39,880 nt of DNA, taken from the NCBI GenBank assembly GCA_944326385.1, contig CALVDT010000060.1, positions 1 to 39,880 of the forward strand, given 5' to 3'. Positions 15,888-24,882 of the stretch are shown here, piece by piece (position 1 is the first letter of the stretch; every line of letters starts with the position of its first letter). The notes under the pieces are model-generated. The model saw nothing but the letters and a program-made list of their open reading frames with translations, was not told where the DNA came from and did no database searches. A program made the position numbers and the translations under genes. Source of the stretch: an uncultured Bacteroidales bacterium. GTDB taxonomy: Bacteria; Bacteroidota; Bacteroidia; Bacteroidales; UBA932.

Positions 15888-17174
15888 ATGGCAAACACTT
15901 TCAAGGATACCATCACATTCGGCGACGCGGAGAGACTTGCCGGCCCCATGCAGTTCAATATCATGTTCAAACCGGCCGGTTCGCTCTGCAACCTCGACTG
16001 CAGCTATTGCTACTATCTCGACAAGGCTGCGATCTACGGAGGCCGCGAACCTGTCATGTCATACGATGTGCTCGAGACCTGCATCAGGGAATACATTCAG
16101 GCAAACGATGTCAAGGATGTCACATTCAACTGGCATGGAGGCGAGCCCCTCATCCTCGGTCTCGACTTCTACCGCAAAGCCGTGGAACTTGAACTGAAAT
16201 ACTGCGGAGACAAGCGGATTCACAATACCATACAGACGAACGGGACTTTGATGACACCGGATTTCGCGGCTTTTTTCAAGGACAACGCGTTTCTCGTAGG
16301 CATATCCCTGGACGGACCGCGGGACATTCATGACAAATACCGCAGAGACAAAGGCGGTGCCCCGACATTCGATAAAGTGCTGCAAGCCATTGACATCATG
16401 TACAGGTACGGAGTCGAATACAATATCATGTCCACGGTGAACAAGGAAAGCGAAGGCAGGGGACTTGAGGTCTATTCATTCCTGAAGCAGCTCGGCACCC
16501 GTTTCTTCCAGTTCATGCCAGTTGTGGAGCATGTCAGATTCCCGTTGTCGGACGCGGGAAAGATACAGAAAAAGGCGAGGCCGTATATCGTGGATCCGGC
16601 GACCGAAGGCGCATCGATTGCCCCATGGTCAGTCCGGCCGCGCGCATTCGGCGGATTCCTTTGCGATATCTTCGACTATTGGGTAAGGAACGATGTGGGA
16701 CGCTGTTTCGTGAACCAGTTCGACTCCGCTCTTGCGAACTGGTGCGGGGCCCAGCCCGGGACATGCGCCTATGCCGAGACCTGCGGCGGGAATTCCGTGA
16801 TAGAACATAACGGCGACCTGTACCCGTGCGACCATTTCGTCTATCAGGGATACAAGGTGGGCAATGTGACGGAAACCCCTCTCAGGGAACTGATGGGTTC
16901 AGCCCTACAAGCCAGATTCGGGATAGACAAAAGGAACGGACTGCCGTACAAATGCATGAAATGCCAGTATTTCTTCGCCTGTCACGGAGAATGCCCGAAA
17001 CACAGGTTCAACAAGACGGAATCAGGGGAGACCGGTCTGAATGCATTGTGCGAAGGATACCGGATGTTCTTCTCCCATATAGCACCGTACATGGACAAGA
17101 TGAAAGAACTCCTGCTCCGGAAGGAAGCTCCCGCCGGCGTGATCCCATGGGCCCGTCTGCGTCCTTTGAAATGA
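15888..17174 (+). CDS. radical SAM/SPASM anaerobic sulfatase maturase-like enzyme
   Basis: The start at 15888 (MANTFKDTIT) gives 428 residues; upstream codons run through the divergent promoter. The radical SAM cluster motif CNLDCSYC (Cys 34, 38, 41) is followed by WHGGEP and the QTNGTLM strand, and the C-terminal SPASM region (about 273-370) has many Cys (WCGAQPGTCAYAETCGGN, YPCDHF, CMKCQYFFACHGECPKHRF) for two auxiliary 4Fe-4S clusters. This matches anaerobic sulfatase-maturating enzymes, which convert an active-site Cys or Ser of sulfatases to formylglycine using S-adenosylmethionine. No sulfatase gene lies in the window, so substrates must be elsewhere. A related SPASM peptide-modifying enzyme is the alternative. 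Confidence 0.88.
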   Translation: MANTFKDTITFGDAERLAGPMQFNIMFKPAGSLCNLDCSYCYYLDKAAIYGGREPVMSYDVLETCIREYIQANDVKDVTFNWHGGEPLILGLDFYRKAVELELKYCGDKRIHNTIQTNGTLMTPDFAAFFKDNAFLVGISLDGPRDIHDKYRRDKGGAPTFDKVLQAIDIMYRYGVEYNIMSTVNKESEGRGLEVYSFLKQLGTRFFQFMPVVEHVRFPLSDAGKIQKKARPYIVDPATEGASIAPWSVRPRAFGGFLCDIFDYWVRNDVGRCFVNQFDSALANWCGAQPGTCAYAETCGGNSVIEHNGDLYPCDHFVYQGYKVGNVTETPLRELMGSALQARFGIDKRNGLPYKCMKCQYFFACHGECPKHRFNKTESGETGLNALCEGYRMFFSHIAPYMDKMKELLLRKEAPAGVIPWARLRPLK

Positions 17175-17183
17175 TTATACCTT

Positions 17184-17213
17184 CATGAGGGCGGCGGTCA
17201 TTCCGCCTTCATG
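17184..17213. terminator. hairpin between convergent genes
   Basis: CATGAGGGCGG (17184-17194) and CCGCCTTCATG (17203-17213) pair over 11 bp with one G-T. The loop contains the stop codon of the ABC-F gene. No T-run follows on either strand, so termination strength is doubtful. Confidence 0.4.
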
Positions 17214-19033
17214 GACAGTTCTATCCAGCGGTTCTCCAACTCTTCGGTCTGCGCTATTATGGCCCCGATTCTTTCGGAAGCCTTCTGAAGCCGGTCATAC
17301 GGGAGATTTCCGCTGCTGATGCTTTCCTCCAGCTCAGCCTTTTCCTTTTCCATATCCGACAGGCTTTTCTCTATCTGCTCCAGCTCCTTCTGTTCCTTGT
17401 ATGTGAGTCTGGCTTTCCTGACCGGCTGGGCAGGGCCTGCCGTCTTGTCCTTCTGCGGCTTTTCCTTGGGAGCAGGCTTCCGGCTGGCTTCATAGTCTTT
17501 CATGAATTCCCTGTATTCGCTGTAGCTGCCTATGAAATCCTTTATGACCCCGTCCCCGCAGAATACGAAAAGATGGTCCACAAGCCTGTCCAGGAAATGC
17601 CTGTCATGCGAAACGATGATGAGCGTACCAGAAAATTCCTTAAGGTATTCCTCAAGGATATTCAATGTGACTATGTCCAGGTCGTTTGTAGGTTCGTCGA
17701 GGATGAGCAGATTCGGCTTCTCTTTCAGGATAGTGAGCAGGTAAAGCCGCCGTTTCTCTCCTCCGCTGAGCTTCTCCACCTTGCTGTTCAGCATGTCGTG
17801 CGGGAACAGGAAACGGCCGAGAAGATATGTGTCATTCACTATGTCGAGAACCGTATCATCGGGATTGAACGACATCCCGGTCTGCCTGTAGTAGCCTGTC
17901 TTAAGGGATTCACCACGCTCTATTATGCCGCTGAGCAGCCCTCTCGAGTCTTCCTTGCTTCTTTTCATGTACTCTTCAGGATCCGTGCAGACCATTTCCG
18001 GGGTATAGTTCCCGGTCAGAAGATTTATGAATGTGCTTTTCCCGGCACCGTTCCTCCCTACGATCCCGACTTTCTCGTATCTCTGGAAGTTGTATGAAAA
18101 ATGGCTGACATAGCATTTGTCCCCGTAATGGAAGGACACGTCCTTGCAGTTGATGATCTTTGACCCGAGCCTTGAAGACTCCTTCACGTCTGATAGGGAC
18201 AATGTCTTTTCAGTATAGACCTGTGATGCCCTGTCCTTCAGTTCGTGGAAAGCATCGATGCGGTATTTCGCCTTGCCTGTCCTTGCCTGCGGCGTGCTTC
18301 TCATCCATTCCAGTTCCCGGCGCAGGATATTCCTGACCTTGTCTGTCTCGGCATTGTAGCTGGCTATCCTTTCCGATCTTTTCTCGAGGTAGTTCTGATA
18401 CCCGCCCTTGTAGATATAGACAGCCCCGCGGTCAAGTTCCATGACCGTGTTGCAGACGTGGTCCAGAAAATACCTGTCGTGCGTGACCATCAGCAGCGTG
18501 CATCTTGCCCTTGACAGCCAGCCTTCGAGAAATTCGATGGCGTCTATGTCGAGATGGTTGGTAGGCTCGTCCATGATGAAGAAATCGGCTTCTGTCGCCA
18601 GCATTTCGGTAATGGCGACCCTCTTTATCTCTCCGCCGGAAAGCCCTTTCATCTTCCTTGAGAAATCCGCCAGTTTGAAACTGGTCAGGAACTGCTTGAC
18701 TCTCAGCTCATACTGCCACAGCCCTTCATCGTCGAGCCCTTCGGTGAATCCTGAACTGTGAGTCATGATCTGGTCGAATATGCTCATTTCAGGATCAAAA
18801 TCGTATTCCTGCTCGAGAAAGGCTATCCTGATGTCTTTCAGGAAAGTGATCTTGCCTCCGGAATCGGACTTGTCCTTTCCCGCCAGTATCTTCAGCAGGG
18901 AAGTCTTTCCAGTCCCGTTCGGTGCGATGAGCGCGATCTTGTCTCCTTCGTTGATATTGAATCCGATCTTCTCGAACAGCACCTTCGTCCCGTATGCCTT
19001 CGAAATGTCCTCGATCTGTAAATAGCTTGCCAT
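17198..19033 (-). CDS. ABC-F ATPase, Uup-like
   Basis: A 611-residue soluble protein with two ATP-binding cassettes and no membrane segments. Cassette 1 has Walker A APNGTGKTS, signature LSGGEIKR and Walker B FFIMDEPTNHLD. Cassette 2 has GRNGAGKST, LSGGEKRR and LLILDEPTNDLD. A linker rich in Arg and Glu joins them (about 235-290). The C-terminal about 80 residues form a Lys/Glu-rich coiled coil typical of Uup. ABC-F proteins bind ribosomes or, for Uup, also DNA branch structures; the C-terminal coiled coil points to Uup rather than EttA. It begins 6 bp after trkA in a minus-strand operon. Confidence 0.88.
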   Translation of the reverse strand: MASYLQIEDISKAYGTKVLFEKIGFNINEGDKIALIAPNGTGKTSLLKILAGKDKSDSGGKITFLKDIRIAFLEQEYDFDPEMSIFDQIMTHSSGFTEGLDDEGLWQYELRVKQFLTSFKLADFSRKMKGLSGGEIKRVAITEMLATEADFFIMDEPTNHLDIDAIEFLEGWLSRARCTLLMVTHDRYFLDHVCNTVMELDRGAVYIYKGGYQNYLEKRSERIASYNAETDKVRNILRRELEWMRSTPQARTGKAKYRIDAFHELKDRASQVYTEKTLSLSDVKESSRLGSKIINCKDVSFHYGDKCYVSHFSYNFQRYEKVGIVGRNGAGKSTFINLLTGNYTPEMVCTDPEEYMKRSKEDSRGLLSGIIERGESLKTGYYRQTGMSFNPDDTVLDIVNDTYLLGRFLFPHDMLNSKVEKLSGGEKRRLYLLTILKEKPNLLILDEPTNDLDIVTLNILEEYLKEFSGTLIIVSHDRHFLDRLVDHLFVFCGDGVIKDFIGSYSEYREFMKDYEASRKPAPKEKPQKDKTAGPAQPVRKARLTYKEQKELEQIEKSLSDMEKEKAELEESISSGNLPYDRLQKASERIGAIIAQTEELENRWIELSMKAE

Positions 19034-19039
19034 CTCCTG

Positions 19040-20398
19040 TTATCTGAAGAATTTGTCCACATCCTTCACGACCTCCGGCAGCGCGAATACCGCCACCCTG
19101 TCATATGCTTCGATTTCGGTATCCCCCACGGCGATGAAGGATTCGTTCCCGCGTATTACACCTCCTATTATGGCATTCTGAGGGAAACTCAGATCCTTCA
19201 GCTTTCCCTTCGTGATCCAGCTGTCCGGAGCTACGACGAATTCCAGGATCTCGGCGTCCGTGCCGCTCATGTATTTGACGAAATGCACCTTGTCGCTGAG
19301 GGTGAACTTGAATATCCTTCCGGCAGTGATCAGTTTCTTGTTTATGACAGCATCCACTCCCATCCCCTCGGCGAGTTTTATGTATTCGAGGTTTTCCACC
19401 TCCGCTATAGTCCTTCCCACTCCCAGTTTCTTTGCGGCTGCGCAGGTGAGGATGTTGGTCTCTGTACTGCTGGTCACGGCTACGAATGCGTCATAGTCCT
19501 TGACCGACTCTTCGGCAAGGGTATCGGAATTCCTGCCGTCGCCGTTGACCACTATGACATTGTCAGGAAGGCTTTCGGAAAGCTCGATGCATCTTTCTTT
19601 CTTCATCTCGATGATCTTTATGCTGTCGATCTGCTTTGCCATCTGCTTTGCCACCATTTCGCCTATCGGGCCGCCTCCGAGTATCATCAGGTTGTTCACC
19701 TCTATATTGCTTTTCCCAATATATTTCATCAGGTCCGGCATGCCTTCCCTGGTGGCGATTATGAACACGAGGTCGTGGTACTTGAATTTCGTGTCCACCT
19801 TCGGGATTATGGTCATGTTGTTCCGGGAAATAGCCACTACCCTGAATGTCAATGTCTCGGAAGGAAGCGCTGCAGCGAATTCCCCGACCCTCATGTCGAT
19901 CACGGGGGAGTCCTCCTCGAGCTTGAATACGGCCATCTGCAGTTTGCCCCGTGCAAAGTCTATGGATTCCGCCGATGCGGTCCTTTTCAGGAGTTCGATT
20001 ATCTCGTTCGCGGCTATTTTCTCCGGATAGAACATCAGGTCTATACCCATCTGGGTGAACAGCAGCTTGTTCTCATATGACAGGTACTCCTCGTTGTCGA
20101 TCCTTGACGTGACTTTCTTCGCCCCCATCTTCTTCGCGAGGATCGCGCTTACTATATTCACCTCCTGAGCTTCGTCCGGACATACAGCTATGAACAGATC
20201 GGCATCTTCCACGCCGGCTTCCTTCAATACCGCAATCGACGACGGATTCCCTTCCACCGTGATGATGTCGCTGTATTCGGACAGCATCATCAGACGTTCT
20301 TTCTTCCAGTCGATGACGGTTATGTTGTTGGAGTTGTTGCTCAGCATTTTTGCGAGGTGGGACCCGACGTCCCCGGAACCTGCTATTATTATTTTCAT
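19040..20398 (-). CDS. trkA: Trk system potassium uptake regulator TrkA
   Basis: A 452-residue protein with two RCK units, each an NAD-binding Rossmann domain plus a TrkA-C domain. Glycine motifs are at residues 6-11 (AGSGDVGSHLAKML) and 240-246 (LGGGPIGEMVAKQM). The acidic residue at the end of the second strand (VIDW at about 28-31) fits NAD binding. TrkA sits on the cytoplasmic face of the potassium channel TrkH and gates it with nucleotides. No trkH is present in this window, so the partner is encoded elsewhere. Its ATG overlaps the stop of the upstream glycosyltransferase by four bases, and the ABC-F gene follows after 6 bp. Confidence 0.93.
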   Translation of the reverse strand: MKIIIAGSGDVGSHLAKMLSNNSNNITVIDWKKERLMMLSEYSDIITVEGNPSSIAVLKEAGVEDADLFIAVCPDEAQEVNIVSAILAKKMGAKKVTSRIDNEEYLSYENKLLFTQMGIDLMFYPEKIAANEIIELLKRTASAESIDFARGKLQMAVFKLEEDSPVIDMRVGEFAAALPSETLTFRVVAISRNNMTIIPKVDTKFKYHDLVFIIATREGMPDLMKYIGKSNIEVNNLMILGGGPIGEMVAKQMAKQIDSIKIIEMKKERCIELSESLPDNVIVVNGDGRNSDTLAEESVKDYDAFVAVTSSTETNILTCAAAKKLGVGRTIAEVENLEYIKLAEGMGVDAVINKKLITAGRIFKFTLSDKVHFVKYMSGTDAEILEFVVAPDSWITKGKLKDLSFPQNAIIGGVIRGNESFIAVGDTEIEAYDRVAVFALPEVVKDVDKFFR

Positions 20399-21489
20399 TG
20401 TATGTTGGAATTTACTTTCTGGAAAATCCTTTTCCCGTAGAACAATGCGTATGGTATGATCCAGCGGCCGGACATGCCTTTCACGTCTGCCCGGCTGCCG
20501 TATTGCCCGAGATATTCTGAAATATCCCGCCCGGAGACATGCCCCCTGGATTTCATGAAGTCACGGTGCGCCTTTATGACAGCACTGCAGTACTTCCATC
20601 TGAACGTCAGGAGATATACCAGCCACGCGGCCCCGTCCATCAGCATCCTCGTGAAAATGATCCTTCCTGCCTTTTTCAGGCTTTTCACGGCACATTCGCT
20701 GATGTCGTTCCCGTCCTTGTACATCTGCAGGGCGATGGTCCTGGCAAGATTCTTCTTCAACATCAGAAGGTTGTTCCTGTAGTTCAGGTACAGTTTCGCA
20801 GGCGAGTCGTTCGGCAGGCTGCCTCCTCCGATGTGGTAGACGGTGGATGCCGGCACGGTGGTGACTTTGTAGCCTGCCAGCTGGGCCCTCCAGCACAGGT
20901 CTATCTCCTCCATATGGGCGAAGAATTTCTCGTCCAGGCCTCCGAGACTTCTGTAAAGCCGGGCTCTTACCATGAGGCATGCACCGCTCACCCAGAACAC
21001 GTCAGACGGTGTGTCGTATTGTCCCCTGTCCTGTTCCACGCGCTTGAGCACTCTGCCTTTGCAGTACGGATAGCCGTATTTGTCTATGAATCCTCCCGCA
21101 GCACCCGCGTATTCGAACATGTCCTTTTCGTAATATGAATGCAGCTTCGGTGCACAGATCCCGCATTCCGGGTGGGAATCCATCCATTCCACAAGCGGCT
21201 CCAGCCAGTGGGCAGGCACTTCTATGTCGGAGTTCAGGAGTACGAAATACTCGGCGTCGAGCTGCATGAGCGCCCTGTTATAGCCTCCGGAGAATCCCCA
21301 GTTCCTGCTGAAGATCATGGTCTGCACTTCCGGGAATTTCCGTTTCAGCATCTCTGCCGAACCATCTGTGGAAGCATTGTCCGCCACTATCACGGCCACA
21401 TCTGCCCCCGCTGATTCAAGCAGTGGCGGAAGGAATTTCTCCATCAGTTTTTCACCGTTCCAGTTGAGTATGACGACAGCAGTTTTCAT
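20395..21489 (-). CDS. family 2 glycosyltransferase
   Basis: The start at 21489 (MKTAVVILNW) begins directly at the first beta strand of the GT-A fold; ATG 21492 is one codon earlier and also possible. The 364-residue protein has the donor-binding VIVADNASTDGS (about 33-44), WGFSGGYNRAL (64-74), the NSD metal site (86-88), the acceptor-side ACLMVRARLYRSLGGLDEKFFAHMEEIDLCWRA motif region and a C-terminal basic amphipathic part with one hydrophobic segment. This is the WbbL/rhamnosyltransferase-like layout, suggesting transfer of a sugar to an envelope glycan or O-antigen. The sugar is not determined. It leads the GT-trkA-ABC-F operon. Confidence 0.85.
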   Translation of the reverse strand: MKTAVVILNWNGEKLMEKFLPPLLESAGADVAVIVADNASTDGSAEMLKRKFPEVQTMIFSRNWGFSGGYNRALMQLDAEYFVLLNSDIEVPAHWLEPLVEWMDSHPECGICAPKLHSYYEKDMFEYAGAAGGFIDKYGYPYCKGRVLKRVEQDRGQYDTPSDVFWVSGACLMVRARLYRSLGGLDEKFFAHMEEIDLCWRAQLAGYKVTTVPASTVYHIGGGSLPNDSPAKLYLNYRNNLLMLKKNLARTIALQMYKDGNDISECAVKSLKKAGRIIFTRMLMDGAAWLVYLLTFRWKYCSAVIKAHRDFMKSRGHVSGRDISEYLGQYGSRADVKGMSGRWIIPYALFYGKRIFQKVNSNIQ

Positions 21490-21509
21490 CATTCGATGTC
21501 TTGGCTCTG

Positions 21510-21517
21510 CAAATTTA
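21510..21517 (-). promoter_or_regulatory. -7 box of the glycosyltransferase-trkA operon
   Basis: TAAATTTG on the minus strand, 21 bp before the chosen start at 21489. No TTTG lies at the expected -33 distance. Confidence 0.5.
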
Positions 21518-21560
21518 GGATTTTTATGATATTTAACGACGGATTCCATCAATTCTTACA

Positions 21561-21613
21561 CACAGAAAGAGACTGCGCCAAAATTTGTCATTTTGACACA
21601 GTCCCTTTCTGTG
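21561..21613. other. nested hairpin abutting the tRNA-Arg 3' end
   Basis: Arms 21561-21575 and 21599-21613 pair in 14 of 15 positions. Inside, CAAAAT and ATTTTG form a second stem. The outer arm overlaps the last two bases of the tRNA. No T-run follows on the minus strand. It may be a processing or termination structure for the tRNA transcript. Confidence 0.6.
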
Positions 21614-21685
21614 ACCCCAACAGGATTCAAACCTGTAACCTTTTGATCCGTAGTCAAATGCTCTATTCAGTTAAGCTATGGGGCC
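21612..21685 (-). tRNA. tRNA-Arg (anticodon ACG)
   Basis: The minus-strand 74-mer folds as a cloverleaf. The acceptor stem is GGCCCCA with TGGGGTC (one G-U), the D stem is GCTT/GAGC, the anticodon stem TTTGA/TCAAA encloses loop CTACGGA giving ACG, the T stem is ACAGG/CCTGT with loop TTTGAAT, and the discriminator base is A. CCA is not encoded. The ACG anticodon is normally modified to ICG and reads CGU, CGC and CGA. It lies 26 bp downstream of rplS on the same strand and may share its transcript. Confidence 0.95.
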
Positions 21686-21711
21686 GGATTCAGGCTGCTG
21701 CCTGATATTTT

Positions 21712-22092
21712 CTAAGCGTTCTCCTCTTTGAGGATTGAAAGCTTCTTCTCCTTGATTCTAGCCTTTTTGCCGGAAAGCTGTCTGAGGTAGAAGATCCTTG
21801 CCCTGCGGACTTTGCCGACTTTGTTAAGCTCTATGGAATCGATGAACGGTGAGGCAAAAGGGAAAATCCTTTCAACACCTACTCCGCTGGAAATCTTCCT
21901 GACAGTGAATGTCTTTGTGGCAGGAGAAGCACCTCTGAGCTGGATAACGACCCCTTTGAATTTCTGGAGTCTTTCCTTGTCGCCTTCCTTGATCCTGTAT
22001 GTGACTGTGATTGTATCACCAGCCTTGAATTTCGGGTATGTTGCCACTTTCTCGTTGGCAAATGCCTGTTCTACTACTTTTATTAAATCCAT
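21712..22092 (-). CDS. rplS: 50S ribosomal protein bL19
   Basis: The start at 22092 ([11 protein letters not shown]) is chosen because bL19 proteins of Bacteroidota start at this methionine; the frame extends to 22131 without similarity. The 126-residue product has the family core [32 protein letters not shown], then the [24 protein letters not shown] block and the C-terminal [21 protein letters not shown]. It sits at the 30S-50S interface. It has its own consensus promoter and is followed by tRNA-Arg rather than by the trmD/rpsP genes that often neighbour rplS in other phyla. Confidence 0.97.
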   Translation of the reverse strand: MDLIKVVEQAFANEKVATYPKFKAGDTITVTYRIKEGDKERLQKFKGVVIQLRGASPATKTFTVRKISSGVGVERIFPFASPFIDSIELNKVGKVRRARIFYLRQLSGKKARIKEKKLSILKEENA

Positions 22093-22162
22093 CGCTAAAT
22101 TCTTTATGGCAACATTGCGCATTTCTGACACGGCGCAAGAGGTTGCTTTATTTTTGGGACTG

Positions 22163-22193
22163 CAAAGGTACTAATATTTTCCCACTAACCAAA
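22163..22193 (-). promoter_or_regulatory. promoter of rplS
   Basis: On the minus strand TTTG (22193-22190), a 19-bp spacer and TACCTTTG (22170-22163) match the -33/-7 consensus. The leader is about 64 bases. Confidence 0.8.
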
Positions 22194-22232
22194 TTTTTTT
22201 GAAAAAACATTGTCCTGACATCGAAAATATTT

Positions 22233-23393
22233 TCAGAACATGTTCCGCAGCCTGTCGAAGAAGCTCTTGTCTTCTTTTGAAGGGTCAGGCTTGAAATTCG
22301 CACTTGCAGCAAGCTTCTGGATCAGATCCCTTTCTTCCTTGCTCACCTTTTTCGGTATCCATACGATGAATTTGACGTACATGTCACCGGTACCGTATCC
22401 GTTGACGCTCGGAAGGCCTTTCCCTTTCAGCCTGATTACCGTGCCGGACTGTGTGCCCGGGTCCACCTTTACATTATATCTTCCGTCCAGGCAAGGGATT
22501 TCCACCGTAGCTCCGGTTATTGCTTCGGGCACCGATATGAATTTGGTGTAGGTGAGGTTGTTCCCGTCTCTCTTGAATTCGGGGTGAGCAATCTCGTTGA
22601 TGACGATCAGCAGGTCTCCGTTTATGCCGTTGTTCTTTGCACAATGCCCCTGTCCTCTCATGGTAAGCTGCATCCCGTCTTCCACTCCTGCCGGAATCTT
22701 GACTCTGACAGTCTCCTTATGCCGGACAAGTCCTGTTCCGGAACAGGTGCGGCACGGGTTTGTGACGATCTTTCCTTCTCCGTTGCACTGCTGGCATGTG
22801 GAATAGGTGACACTCTGTCCGAAGAAACTGTTCACGACTCTCTTTATCTGGCCGGTCCCGTTGCATGACGGACAAGGCTTGATGTCTGCACTGTTTCTGG
22901 CTCCTTTGCCGTTGCAGTCCGGACATGGGATGTTTCTCTCTATCTGGATATCCTTTTCCGCTCCTTTAGCTATCTCTTCGAGCGTGAGGTTCACCCTTAC
23001 ACGGATGTCGCGGCCACGGTACACCCTTTGTCCTCCGCCCTGCCTCTGGCTTTCACCTCCGAATCCGAATCCTCCTCCGAATCCGCTGAATCCTCCTCCG
23101 AAAAGATCCCGGAGTATATCATTCAGGTTGCTGAACCCTCCGCTGAAGTCAGGACCTGCCTGCCCGTCGAGACCGGCATGTCCGAACTGGTCGTATTTTG
23201 CGCGTTTTTCCTTGTTGCTCAGCACATCGTATGCTTCAGCAGCCTCCTTGAACTTTTCTTCGGCTTCCTTGTCCCCAGGGTTCTTGTCCGGGTGGTACTG
23301 TATCGCCTTTTTCCTGTAAGCTTTCTTGATTTCCTCATCCGTGGCGTTCCTGCTCACTCCGAGGACTTCATAGTAATCTCTTTTCTCAGCCAT
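22233..23393 (-). CDS. dnaJ: chaperone DnaJ (Hsp40)
   Basis: The start at 23393 ([11 protein letters not shown]) is chosen; the frame adds three codons upstream. The 386-residue protein has all DnaJ parts in order: J domain (about 1-70) with the HPD motif in YHPDKNPG, a Gly/Phe-rich region (about 75-115), a zinc-binding domain with four CxxCxGxG repeats ([32 protein letters not shown]), and the C-terminal substrate-binding domains. It delivers unfolded clients to DnaK and stimulates its ATPase. It follows grpE with a 16-bp gap; dnaK is not in the window. An in-frame upstream GTG is unlikely. Confidence 0.97.
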   Translation of the reverse strand: MAEKRDYYEVLGVSRNATDEEIKKAYRKKAIQYHPDKNPGDKEAEEKFKEAAEAYDVLSNKEKRAKYDQFGHAGLDGQAGPDFSGGFSNLNDILRDLFGGGFSGFGGGFGFGGESQRQGGGQRVYRGRDIRVRVNLTLEEIAKGAEKDIQIERNIPCPDCNGKGARNSADIKPCPSCNGTGQIKRVVNSFFGQSVTYSTCQQCNGEGKIVTNPCRTCSGTGLVRHKETVRVKIPAGVEDGMQLTMRGQGHCAKNNGINGDLLIVINEIAHPEFKRDGNNLTYTKFISVPEAITGATVEIPCLDGRYNVKVDPGTQSGTVIRLKGKGLPSVNGYGTGDMYVKFIVWIPKKVSKEERDLIQKLAASANFKPDPSKEDKSFFDRLRNMF

Positions 23394-23409
23394 GTCATAC
23401 ACCTCCTGT

Positions 23410-24015
23410 TCAGATTCCTACGACTACCTTGGCAAACCTTATCACTTTCCCGTTCAGGGTATAGCCTGTCTGCACTACATCGTAGACCTTGCCCTTCTTC
23501 TCTTCTTCCTGGACAGGGAACTGGGCTACGGCTTCGTGCAGATCTGTATCGAATATCGCGCCCATGGCCTCTATCCTGCTGAGACCTTTGCTTTGAAGAT
23601 AAGCTGTCAGTTTGCCATAGATAAGTTCCGTGCCTTCCTTGGCCGCCTGGCTGTCTTCGGATTTGGCAAGCGCCTCCATCGCCCTTTCACAGTCATCCAG
23701 AACAGGCAGCAGCCCCTTTATGGTCTCTTCTGCCGCCACACTTACCAGATCCAACTTTTCCTGTGATGTCCTTCTCCGGAAATTGTCGAATTCGGCCATC
23801 AGTCTGATATAGTCATCCTTTTCCTTTGCTATTTTGTCAGTCAGCTCCTGGATCTGTTTCTCCAGGGCTTCCACTTTGCTTTTTTCCTTTTTTTCTTTTC
23901 TGGACTCGCGTTTGCCTTCTTCAACGTTTCCCTTTTCCGTATTTTCCGCCTCCGAAGTCTCTGGAATCTCTTTCTCAAGTTCCTTTTCCTGTCCTTCAAT
24001 GTTTTCCTGTGCCAT
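23410..24015 (-). CDS. grpE: nucleotide exchange factor GrpE
   Basis: The start at 24015 ([10 protein letters not shown]) gives 201 residues. The N-terminal about 55 residues are very acidic and Lys/Glu-rich and probably disordered, followed by a long coiled-coil helix ([39 protein letters not shown]). The conserved core [11 protein letters not shown] and the C-terminal beta domain with FDTDLHEAV and [10 protein letters not shown] complete the family layout. GrpE dimers release ADP from DnaK. It forms a two-gene operon with dnaJ. No sigma-32-type heat-shock promoter or CIRCE element was recognised upstream. Confidence 0.95.
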   Translation of the reverse strand: MAQENIEGQEKELEKEIPETSEAENTEKGNVEEGKRESRKEKKEKSKVEALEKQIQELTDKIAKEKDDYIRLMAEFDNFRRRTSQEKLDLVSVAAEETIKGLLPVLDDCERAMEALAKSEDSQAAKEGTELIYGKLTAYLQSKGLSRIEAMGAIFDTDLHEAVAQFPVQEEEKKGKVYDVVQTGYTLNGKVIRFAKVVVGI

Positions 24016-24140
24016 ATCTTTTATTCCTTTTTTTTCTTTTTCAGATACAAAAACCGCTTTCGACGTTACAAAATATCTGCCAGCCGTCAAAGTCTGTCAA
24101 AATGGCAGTAAAAGTCTCCGGCACAGCCTTCGGAGGGTAA

Positions 24141-24794
24141 TCGGGCGCGGCCCGTGTCCGTCTATTTGATTTCCAGTCGCGGGATCAGCTGTACGCAGCC
24201 ATCCCGGACCTGAACGCAGTTGCCTTCTTCTGTGTGGGCAATGCTTACGGACAGGGCTTCTTGACGGCAAAGAATACGGATGAGAACAAACTTGAAGGCA
24301 TAGATTCCGGAGCCGACCTGTATGTGACCAAGCCTTTCGATATCGGTATAATATCCGCCGCCGTAGACAAGCTTATCGAGAAATACCGGACAATAGAGAG
24401 TTTCTATTCCAGTTCGGCGGCATCTCTCGATTTCATGGAAGGGGGCAGTCTGGTCAATAAGGAGGATGCGGCTTTTGTCCGTACGGTGACCGGCAGGATT
24501 GCCGAAAATATAGGCAACAACGGATTCACTGCGGAGAAACTGGCTGAAAGCATTGGAGTGAGCGTAAGGAATCTATACAGGAAATTCAAGGACCTCGGCC
24601 TTCCGTCGCCGAAAGTGTTCATCAAGAACCAGAGGATTGACTATGCATGCAGACTGCTGATGACAACTTCCCTGACTTTGGAAGAAATCATGTACAGATG
24701 CGGATTCATGAGCCGGTCACATTTCAACAAGGAATTCTCGCAGAGGGAAGGAATGTCTCCGGGCAAATACAGAATCGAGCATAAGAATCCATAA
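24141..24794 (+). pseudogene. 5'-truncated hybrid two-component regulator (receiver tail plus AraC HTH)
   Basis: The readable part starts at FLTAKNTDENKLEGIDSGADLYVTKPF, the C-terminal half of a response-regulator receiver with its conserved Lys before PF. After a linker comes a complete AraC-family DNA-binding domain of about 100 residues with two helix-turn-helix motifs (AEKLAESIGVSVRNLYRKF and LEEIMYRCGFMSRSHFNKEFS). Hybrid sensors of this family (HTCS) are normally over 1300 residues; here the sensor, kinase and the receiver part with the phosphorylated Asp are missing. The open frame begins after a stop at 24138 and has no ATG, only GTG 24234. It is most likely a decayed gene, though a short DNA-binding protein from the GTG is possible. 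Confidence 0.75.
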
Positions 24795-24826
24795 AAAAAG
24801 AGGAGGGCTGCACAGCCATCCTCTTT
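24793..24826 (-). terminator. terminator of the kdgK-eda-transporter operon
   Basis: A stem of about 13 bp with one mismatch (AAAGAGGATGGCT / AGCCCTCCTCTTT on the minus strand) is followed by a run of seven T on that strand. It also lies just after the stop of the truncated regulator on the plus strand, where the T-run is shorter. Confidence 0.8.
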
Positions 24827-24882
24827 CTCCGGATTGAATGATATCCGATTGATTTGATGTATTAAGGATTTGGTATTGAATG

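Noticed and set aside
21496-21705. Plus-strand frame ending in a typical short peptide (CNLLIRSQMLYSVKLWG)
   Set aside because: It is antisense translation of the tRNA-Arg gene, a well-known false ORF.
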